Assembly (NCBI GenBank): GCA_051000345.1
Contig: JBPCOJ010000134.1
Span: 1 to 7,768 of the forward strand
Direction of reading: 5' to 3'
From: JBHENC01 sp051000345
Lineage (GTDB): Bacteria > Acidobacteriota > Blastocatellia > Pyrinomonadales > Pyrinomonadaceae
DNA length: 7,768 nt
Shown here: positions 1 through 5,414 of the stretch, in pieces
Numbering within the stretch: the first letter of the stretch is position 1
Layout of the letters: each line of letters starts with the position of its first letter
The notes under the pieces: generated by a model
Database searches by the model: none
What the model was told of the DNA's origin: nothing
What the model saw: only the letters and a program-made list of their open reading frames with translations
Position numbers and translations under genes: made by a program

Positions 1-1
1 G

Positions 2-112
2 GCCAGCCGCGAAATGAGCGAAGACTTCGTTTACGAAACATCTGGCTATCAGCCGGAATCCGGCGAGCCAGCGAAGCAGCCGCAGGAGGAAGAAGAAGTT
101 GCGCACTACTAA
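2..112 (+). CDS. C-terminal fragment of an unidentified protein with an acidic tail
   Basis: The frame is open from base 2 to TAA at 110-112 and gives the last 36 residues of a protein that begins left of the window. The fragment is hydrophilic, with Glu, Pro and Gln enriched, and ends EEEEVAHY, which looks like a disordered tail. It shows no recognisable domain. It overlaps the TolC-family gene by 14 bases, and the codons for its Glu run also form that gene's Shine-Dalgarno sequence, so the two are probably co-transcribed and translationally coupled. By operon logic it could be the cytoplasmic tail of the missing RND pump or an accessory metal-resistance protein, but the residues do not show this. 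A second frame (from base 1, TAA 118-120) is also open but reads as an Arg/Ala-rich, less protein-like sequence, so the frame choice is moderately sure only. Confidence 0.55.
   Translation, partial: ASREMSEDFVYETSGYQPESGEPAKQPQEEEEVAHY
84..89 (+). promoter_or_regulatory. Ribosome binding site that decides a TTG start
   Basis: A perfect AGGAGG lies 9 bases before TTG at 99. It fixes this rare start codon for the outer-membrane factor rather than the next in-frame ATG at 150, which would cut away the basic N-region and part of the hydrophobic core of the signal peptide. The same bases encode part of the acidic tail of the preceding gene. Confidence 0.8.
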
Positions 113-1544
113 ACTTTTAACCTCCAAGAACAAGATTGTCATCGCTCCGATGGCCGCCTTGCTCATCGTCTTTCAGGTTCAGCAGAGCGCGTTGATCGTT
201 GAGGCGCAGACGGTGGAGCGCACGCCGGAGACTTCCGTCGTGATGACAACGGATGAGAACGCAGCTAATCGCAAGCAGACATGGACGGACACGGGCGCGA
301 CGCTCACGAAGTATGTTGATACGGTTGACGGGTTGTCGGCTGATGACGCGGTGGCCTACGCGCTCGCGCATAACGGAGAGTTGCTGGCGGCGCGCACGGA
401 GATAGAAGCCGCGCAGGATTTAGTCGCGCAAGCTGAACTGCGTCCTAACCCTAAACTTAATGTGCAACGCAAAGAGCAGATCGGCGGCGCGGATAACGAT
501 ACGATGATCGGCGGAAGCTTGCCGCTCGAACTCGGCGGGCGACGTGCGACGCGCATCGCGGTGGCAGAGCGCGAGTTGGATTTAAGAAAGCAACTGCTTG
601 CTGAACGCGAGCGCACGCTGGCTGCCGGAGTGCGCGATAAATTCGGCGAGGCATTGGCGGCGATTCTCAAATTGAGCTTCACGGAAAACTTATTGAGCGC
701 GACGCGGCGCGGCTACAAATTGGTGCTGGCGCGCGTCATCGAAGGCCGCACTGCGCCGCTTGAACAGAACATGGTGCTCGTCGAAGTCAATCGCATACGC
801 TCTGTGCGCGAGACGAGCGAAGGCAAAGTCGAAATAGAGTTGCTCGAACTACGCAACCTGATCGGGATGGAGACGGATGCGCCGCTGCGTGTGCGCGGCG
901 ATTTCGACGGCTTGATCGGCAATCTGCCGCCGCTATCGGAAGCGACGACACACGCGCTGCAATCGCGCCCTGATCTGCTGGCGGCGCGTGCGTCTGAAAC
1001 TCTCGCCGCCGCGCAGATTGAACAGGCGCGTGCGGGCGGACGCCTCGATGCGGAGTTGACGGGACGATATGAGCGAAACAATTTCAGTTTTGCGCAAAGA
1101 GGCGTGAACGGCGCGGGGCAGTTGGTTCCCATACAGGGCATCTTTCATTCGGTGGCCGTCGGCGTGACGTTTGACTTGCCTGTGCGTAACAAAAATCAGG
1201 GCGCGATTGCGGCGGCGGCGGCGCAAGCCGAAGTTGCCAGACAACGCCGCGAGTACGCTGAACTAACCGTGCGCCGCGAAGTCGCCGTCGCTTATGCCAG
1301 ATACCATAGCGCGGCGCGGGCGATGGAAATTTATCGCGTCGGCGTGCGCGGGCAGGCCGGAGCGAACCTCAACGTCGTCCGTCAAACTTACGAACTCGGC
1401 GCAAAAAATCTGCTCGATTACATCAATGAACAACGCCGCTTTATTGAGTTGGAGAACGATTACATCAACGCCCAACTCGAAACGTATTCGGCAAGTGTTG
1501 AAATCAAGCGCGCGACGGCGGCAGCGGAATTGATAAAGCGATGA
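99..1544 (+). CDS. TolC-family outer-membrane efflux protein (CusC/CzcC-like)
   Basis: This 481-residue protein is the probable outer-membrane channel and periplasmic tunnel of a tripartite RND exporter. A basic N-terminus and hydrophobic segment (about 13-35) form a signal peptide with likely cleavage near VEA-QT at 36-38. No lipobox cysteine is seen, unlike many CusC/OprM lipoproteins. Two outer-membrane-efflux repeats follow at about 80-255 and 280-475. Family hallmarks are RPNPKL at 115-120, the PLELGGRR strand at 142-149, the matching RPDLLAARA at 290-298, and GVTFDLPVRNKNQG at 355-368. Long Ala/Glu/Arg-rich helices lie between the strands, as in the TolC coiled-coil barrel. The length is normal for the family. 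The stop overlaps the start of the adaptor gene (ATGA), so the two are coupled. The adaptor type points to metal-ion efflux, but the substrate cannot be read from this protein. Confidence 0.93.
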   Translation: MRTTKLLTSKNKIVIAPMAALLIVFQVQQSALIVEAQTVERTPETSVVMTTDENAANRKQTWTDTGATLTKYVDTVDGLSADDAVAYALAHNGELLAARTEIEAAQDLVAQAELRPNPKLNVQRKEQIGGADNDTMIGGSLPLELGGRRATRIAVAERELDLRKQLLAERERTLAAGVRDKFGEALAAILKLSFTENLLSATRRGYKLVLARVIEGRTAPLEQNMVLVEVNRIRSVRETSEGKVEIELLELRNLIGMETDAPLRVRGDFDGLIGNLPPLSEATTHALQSRPDLLAARASETLAAAQIEQARAGGRLDAELTGRYERNNFSFAQRGVNGAGQLVPIQGIFHSVAVGVTFDLPVRNKNQGAIAAAAAQAEVARQRREYAELTVRREVAVAYARYHSAARAMEIYRVGVRGQAGANLNVVRQTYELGAKNLLDYINEQRRFIELENDYINAQLETYSASVEIKRATAAAELIKR

Positions 1545-2935
1545 ACGAACAAGAGACCGAACAAACACGCGAACAAAAGATTGTCGAAGGAGCGGGCGCG
1601 GGCGGCAGCGTTAATGAGACGCGCATTGAAGAAACACGCACGAAAGAAACGCGCGTTGAAACGCCGTCGCACAAGCGTGTGCCGGTGGCGATTGTCGCGG
1701 TTGCCGCCGTCATCGCCATCGCGGGCTTGGCGCTCGCGTTCTGGTGGTGGCGTGGTGGAAACAGCGACGGAGCCGGACGGCCTGTGCCTGCGCCGCGCAC
1801 CGTCGCCGTAGATCAGCCGGGCAGCGCGACTACGATGACGGGCGCAAACGGCGCGACGAACGCAGAGCCAACGCTCACGCTCGATCCCGAACAGGCGGCG
1901 CGCGCAGGCATCAAGATTGAACCCGTCGGCGAACAACTCGCGGCGGATGCGGGCGGCGGGCAAGTCGCAACCGGCGTCGTTCAGCCGAACGCTTACCGCG
2001 AAACGCCCGTCGTCGCGCTCGTCGGCGGCATCGTGCGAAAAATAGAAGGAGAGCTTGGGCAAAACGTGAAGCGCGGGCAGACGATGGCGGTTGTCTTCAG
2101 CGATGAACTCTCTGAAGCGCAATCGCGTTACATCGCGGCGGCGGCGGAATTAGACGAACATCATAAGCATCACCTGCGCACCGCCCGATTGGTTGAGATC
2201 GGTGCGGCGAGCCGTGAGGAGTTTGAGCAGGCGACGACCAAACTGAAGTCAGCCGAATCGGATGTCGCCGCGCTTCGTCAAAAATTGTTGCTGCTGGGAT
2301 TGTCGCCGCAACGCGCGAACAATCTGCGTTCGCCGTCGCAGATCAGTTCGGAAGTCGAGTTGCCGTCGCCCGCAACCGGAACCGTCACGAGCCGGTCTGT
2401 TAATCCGGGCGAGGTGATCGAAGCAAATAAGGAATTGCTGCGCGTCACGGATTTGTCGAGCGTGTGGGTCATCGGGCAGGTTTACGAAAAAGATTTGGGG
2501 CGCGTTCGCACAGGCAGCGGCGCGAGCATTACTTCGGACGCTTATCCGGGCAAAATCTTTCGCGGAAAAATCTCTTACGTCGATCCGCGACTCGATCCGC
2601 AAACGCGCACCGCGCAGGTTCGCATAGAGTTAGCCAATCCGGGACAACTACTGAAACTCGGTATGTTCGTGAACATTGCGTTCGCCACTATCGGCGGCGC
2701 GGAAGGCGTCTCGCCTGCGATACCGACGAGCGCGGTGCAGAGCATCAACAATCAGCAAATAGTTTTTGTGGCGACAAGCAATCCGAATGTATTCATACTA
2801 CGCGCGGTGCGTCTTGCGCCTGAATCCAGCAACCGTTTTTCGGTGCTCGAAGGCTTGCGCGTCGGCGAGCGCATTGTCACGGAAGGAAGTTTTCTGCTGC
2901 GCGCCGAATGGCTCAAGACTCACCCTAGCCAGTGA
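1541..2935 (+). CDS. RND efflux periplasmic adaptor subunit (HlyD/CusB/CzcB-like membrane fusion protein)
   Basis: This 464-residue adaptor should link an inner-membrane RND pump to the TolC-type channel encoded just upstream. Residues 1-46 form a charged, presumably cytoplasmic segment with ET-R repeats. One membrane helix spans about 47-70 and ends FWWWR. The periplasmic part follows the family order: barrel-sandwich half-motif with GGIVRKIEGELGQNVKRGQ (162-180), the SDELSEAQ entry into the alpha-hairpin (187-194), hairpin helices to about 255, the second lipoyl half with SPATGTVTSRSVNPGEVI (276-293), a beta-barrel domain (about 305-383) including DPRLDPQTRT, and a membrane-proximal domain ending GLRVGERIVTEG. 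A His cluster (EHHKHH, 206-211) sits in the hairpin. This is the Cus/Czc heavy-metal-type pattern; metal specificity is not determinable. Start ATG 1541 overlaps the previous stop. No RND pump gene follows. Confidence 0.93.
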   Translation: MNEQETEQTREQKIVEGAGAGGSVNETRIEETRTKETRVETPSHKRVPVAIVAVAAVIAIAGLALAFWWWRGGNSDGAGRPVPAPRTVAVDQPGSATTMTGANGATNAEPTLTLDPEQAARAGIKIEPVGEQLAADAGGGQVATGVVQPNAYRETPVVALVGGIVRKIEGELGQNVKRGQTMAVVFSDELSEAQSRYIAAAAELDEHHKHHLRTARLVEIGAASREEFEQATTKLKSAESDVAALRQKLLLLGLSPQRANNLRSPSQISSEVELPSPATGTVTSRSVNPGEVIEANKELLRVTDLSSVWVIGQVYEKDLGRVRTGSGASITSDAYPGKIFRGKISYVDPRLDPQTRTAQVRIELANPGQLLKLGMFVNIAFATIGGAEGVSPAIPTSAVQSINNQQIVFVATSNPNVFILRAVRLAPESSNRFSVLEGLRVGERIVTEGSFLLRAEWLKTHPSQ

Positions 2936-2999
2936 GACAGAGCAGGGAAATCGTGTTTACTCTCTCATCACAAGTTGCGTAACCTCGGACGTCATCAAA

Positions 3000-3710
3000 A
3001 TGTTTAATCGTTTTCGCGCGCGCAGCTATGAACTCGAGCATCTCGATAAGGGTGATTACACGCCCGAAGAATATGAAGGCTGTCTCGTTGAATTGCGGCG
3101 CATCAATCGGTGGCTGGGCGATGCGCGCGCGCTCAATCGTTCGCTGTTGCGGGAGATCGAGCGCGATGGATTACAAAGTTTTTCGGTGCTCGATGTCGGC
3201 GCAGGCTCCGGCGAATTATTGCGCGTCGCGGCACGATGGGCGCGCACCGGCAAGCGCTCCGCAAAGTTAATCGGGCTTGAATTGAACGAGCGTTCCGCTG
3301 CGGCGATTCTCGAAGAATCGAAAATGTTTGCGGAGATTGTAGCGCTGCGCGGCGATGCGCTGCGTTTGCCGTTCGCGGATGATTGCTTCGACTACGCGAT
3401 GTGCTCGCTCTTTACACATCATTTCAAGGATGAACAAATCGCTTTGATTTTACGCGAACTCGCGCGCGTCGCACGCCGCCGCATCTTCGTGATAGATTTG
3501 CATCGCCATCCGATTGCTTACTATTTCTATACGACGGCAGGCAAACTTTTTTTGCGCAACAGATTGATACGCGAAGACGGCGCGCTCTCCATTCTGCGAA
3601 GCTTTCGCCCAAATGAACTGCACGACTTAGGCACGCGCGCGGGTCTTGCCAGCGTCAACGTGCAGCGCCGCTTTCCCTTTCGTTTGGTGCTCGACGCAAG
3701 CAAGCGATGA
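3000..3710 (+). CDS. Class I SAM-dependent methyltransferase, type III polyketide tailoring type
   Basis: From ATG 3000 this is a 236-residue soluble methyltransferase. SAM-binding motif I is VLDVGAGSGE (63-72), the acidic residue after strand 2 is in LIGLELN (90-96), the adenine-contact region is GDALRLPF (118-125), and DYAMCSLFTHHF (131-142) is the post-II/motif IV region. The C-terminal part has FVIDLHRHP (163-171) and an Arg-rich end. The N-terminus (LDKGDYTPEEYEGCLVELRRINRWLG, read in pieces over about 15-40) resembles methyltransferases that neighbour type III polyketide synthases; this is from memory of the family, not a search. The likely role is O- or C-methylation of a lipid-like phenolic or quinone. 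The frame stays open upstream into the adaptor gene to about 2766, but no credible start or domain lies there; the Shine-Dalgarno before ATG 3000 is weak. It lies 64 bases after the efflux operon and before a flavoprotein gene that is probably functionally linked. Confidence 0.85.
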   Translation: MFNRFRARSYELEHLDKGDYTPEEYEGCLVELRRINRWLGDARALNRSLLREIERDGLQSFSVLDVGAGSGELLRVAARWARTGKRSAKLIGLELNERSAAAILEESKMFAEIVALRGDALRLPFADDCFDYAMCSLFTHHFKDEQIALILRELARVARRRIFVIDLHRHPIAYYFYTTAGKLFLRNRLIREDGALSILRSFRPNELHDLGTRAGLASVNVQRRFPFRLVLDASKR

Positions 3711-3712
3711 TG

Positions 3713-3805
3713 CAGTTTTGAGTTTTCAGTGGGGGTCATAGTTTCAATTTCGATCAAGTTTGTCTGCTTGCTGAAAACTGAAAACCGTAAACTGGAAACT
3801 GTTTC
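3713..3805 (+). repeat. Degenerate 7-base repeats forming a long inverted repeat
   Basis: The right arm (3771-3805) splits into five heptads: CTGAAAA, CTGAAAA, CCGTAAA, CTGGAAA, CTGTTTC. The left arm (3713-3729) carries the reverse-complement units TTTTGAG and TTTTCAG. Bases 3713-3729 pair with 3771-3787 over 17 positions with two mismatches, around a 41-base loop. The right arm is A-rich with no T-tract after it, so it is not a standard intrinsic terminator. It could be an RNA hairpin between the two genes or a short interspersed repeat like the heptanucleotide repeats known from filamentous cyanobacteria. Confidence 0.7.
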
Positions 3806-3819
3806 CTTAATGTAGTTTT

Positions 3820-5067
3820 ATGAATAACCATGCGACGGAAATTTATGATGCGTTGATTGTCGGCGGCGGCCCGGCGGGTGCGTGTACGGCGATTCGTTTG
3901 GCGATGGGCGGCGCGCGCGTCTTGCTCGTCGAGCAAAAGAAATTTCCGCGCGCAAAATTGTGCGGAGAGTTTATTTCGCCGGAGTGTCTGGAACACTTCG
4001 CGCAAGTCGGCGCGCTCGATTCGATGGCGGCGGCGGGCGGCGTCAAAATTTTAGAGACAATTTTTTACACACAGCGCGGGCGCAGTTTGAGCGTGCCGAG
4101 CAAATGGTTCGGCGCAAGAAGCGCTGCTGCCAACTCATCCACCGCGCTCGGTTTAAGCCGCGCTGAAATGGATAGCCGCTTGCTCTTGCGCGCGCGTGAA
4201 GCGGGCGTTGAAGTATGTGAGGAAACGCAGGCCACAAATCTCATCAAGGAAGGCAATCGCGTCGCGGGCGTTAGCCTGAAGATGAACGGCACGGAAGTTC
4301 GCCGTGTATATGCGCGCGTGACGATTGACGCGACGGGCAGAACGCGCGCGCTTTCTCGCCTGCTTGAAAAAGAAGAAAATCGGGCGATGCCGAAACCGCG
4401 CGCCGCTCTCGTCGCGTTCAAGGCGCATCTCGAAGGAGCGCGGAACACTGACGGACAGTGCGAGATTTATTCTTATCGCGGCGGGTACGGCGGCTTGAGC
4501 AGTGTGGAAAAGAATCTCGGCAATTTGTGTTTCATCGTGTCGGCAAGCGATGTTAAGCGATGCGGCAGCGATGCCGGAAGAGTAATGCGCGAAATCGTCT
4601 CGCAAAACAAACGCGCGGCGTATGCGCTAGGGAATGCGCGCGTCGTGTCCGCGTGGTTGAGCGTCGCGCTCGAAAAATTCGGACGAAGCACGCTCGCGCC
4701 CGTTGACGGATTGTTGGCGATTGGCGATGCGGCATCATTCATCGATCCGTTCACGGGCAGCGGCATGTTGATGGCGCTCGAAAGCGGCGAAGTGGCAGCG
4801 CAAACAATTCTTGGCTTTCTGCCGCAACTGCGGCGGCGCGCAAACGAATCGCTGACAACACTCGCGCGCGAGTATGAGGAACGTTACAACCGAAAATTCG
4901 GCGCGCGGTTACGTTTATGCGCCGTGCTGCGTCGCGCGGCATTTGCGCCGCGCCTGAACGAAGCGTTGATCTTCGCGCTCGGCACAAGCGAACATGCCCG
5001 CCGATTGGTGGCGCGTGCAACGCGTCGTTCATCGCTCGATGACATGCGCGAAACACGCGAAGTTTGA
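3820..5067 (+). CDS. FAD-dependent oxidoreductase, geranylgeranyl reductase/FixC family
   Basis: This 415-residue flavoprotein is of the FAD-dependent monooxygenase/reductase superfamily. A Rossmann dinucleotide-binding motif starts at residue 9 (YDALIVGGGPAGA, GxGxxG at 15-20) and ends at the acidic ribose-binding Glu in LLVEQKK. KLCGEFISPE (47-56) is typical of the geranylgeranyl-reductase-like branch. DATGR (170-174) is the second FAD motif, and GLLAIGDAASFIDPFTGSGM (297-316) contains the GD motif that contacts FAD. YRGGYGGLSSVE (219-230) is a substrate-domain signature of the branch. The Arg-rich C-terminal helix fits peripheral membrane contact, though no membrane span is seen. Likely reactions are hydroxylation or double-bond reduction of an isoprenoid or polyketide-derived lipid. 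The gene follows the methyltransferase by 109 bases. ATG 3820 lacks a clear Shine-Dalgarno but sits just before the FAD motif, leaving little room for another start. Confidence 0.88.
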   Translation: MNNHATEIYDALIVGGGPAGACTAIRLAMGGARVLLVEQKKFPRAKLCGEFISPECLEHFAQVGALDSMAAAGGVKILETIFYTQRGRSLSVPSKWFGARSAAANSSTALGLSRAEMDSRLLLRAREAGVEVCEETQATNLIKEGNRVAGVSLKMNGTEVRRVYARVTIDATGRTRALSRLLEKEENRAMPKPRAALVAFKAHLEGARNTDGQCEIYSYRGGYGGLSSVEKNLGNLCFIVSASDVKRCGSDAGRVMREIVSQNKRAAYALGNARVVSAWLSVALEKFGRSTLAPVDGLLAIGDAASFIDPFTGSGMLMALESGEVAAQTILGFLPQLRRRANESLTTLAREYEERYNRKFGARLRLCAVLRRAAFAPRLNEALIFALGTSEHARRLVARATRRSSLDDMRETREV

Positions 5068-5201
5068 TTAATAAATTTTCTCTAAAGCAATCGGGCGCAT
5101 CGATCCGGCGTTCTATTTCCTATTGCATTCAAATAATGTTCTTGCCACGCGTCGGTATTTTGCTGTACAAGAATGACGCGATCATCCGGCGAAATGATTT
5201 G

Positions 5202-5237
5202 TCACGGGCGTCCGTGAGCTTGCCGGTAAAATCGGCA
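5202..5237 (+). other. Two adjacent small hairpins in the leader
   Basis: TCACGG (5202-5207) pairs with CCGTGA (5212-5217) around a 4-base loop, giving a perfect 6-bp stem. TGCCG (5221-5225) pairs with CGGCA (5233-5237) around a 7-base A/T-rich loop. No poly-T follows either one, so they are not standard terminators. Stems this short can occur by chance at this base composition; the tandem placement in a non-coding leader is the reason to list them. Confidence 0.35.
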
Positions 5238-5401
5238 GCGCATTCCTTTCAGTCTCGAAAGCGTTACGCGAAAGTCTTGTCTTTGCGCACAAAATTCTCG
5301 CGCACACATTGCTAAATCGAGTTCGCGCCGCTTTCAACTTCACGCGAACACGTAATCCGGGTTCCGGCGAAAGCTTCCGAACACACAACACGATCTACTT
5401 G

Positions 5402-5407
5402 AAGGAG
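5402..5407 (+). promoter_or_regulatory. Ribosome binding site of the TonB-dependent receptor gene
   Basis: AAGGAG lies 7 bases before ATG 5415. It is a strong site and supports this start, which yields a complete signal peptide, over the later in-frame ATGs at codons 14 and 19. Confidence 0.8.
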
Positions 5408-5414
5408 AAGACAA

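Larger units (their letters stand above)
5068..5414. other. Non-coding leader between the flavoprotein and TonB-receptor genes
   Basis: These 347 bases hold no ORF with recognisable protein character; short open frames on either strand have no domain, plausible start or ribosome binding site. I found no sigma-70 promoter I would defend and no hairpin followed by a T-tract. The region contains two adjacent short hairpins and scattered copies of TCCGGCGAA (about 5185 and 5362). The promoter of the downstream receptor gene most likely lies here, which would leave a long 5' leader. Confidence 0.6.

Noticed and set aside
1460..2122. A 220-codon open frame on the - strand across the channel/adaptor junction
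   Set aside because: It lies opposite two clear family members, is Arg/Ala-rich with no domain, and is explained by the GC-biased codon use of the + strand genes.
2766..2999. Upstream extension of the methyltransferase frame into the adaptor gene
   Set aside because: The residues are an out-of-frame reading of the adaptor's conserved C-terminus, with no ribosome binding site. ATG 3000 gives a normal-length methyltransferase.
3547..3553. Run of seven T in the methyltransferase gene as a slippage or termination site
   Set aside because: It reads in frame as Leu-Phe-Leu, is not preceded by a stable hairpin, and the protein continues to a normal C-terminus.
3713..3805. The heptad repeat as a CRISPR array or an intrinsic terminator
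   Set aside because: There are no spaced identical repeats of CRISPR length, and the stem is not followed by a T-tract.
4153..4605. A 150-codon - strand open frame inside the flavoprotein gene
   Set aside because: It is antisense to a conserved FAD protein, has no recognisable domain and no credible ribosome binding site; a compositional shadow.
5064..5315. A short + strand open frame (83 codons) in the leader
   Set aside because: It begins at a non-ATG codon overlapping the previous stop, lacks a ribosome binding site, and its Ser/Arg-rich product resembles no family I know.
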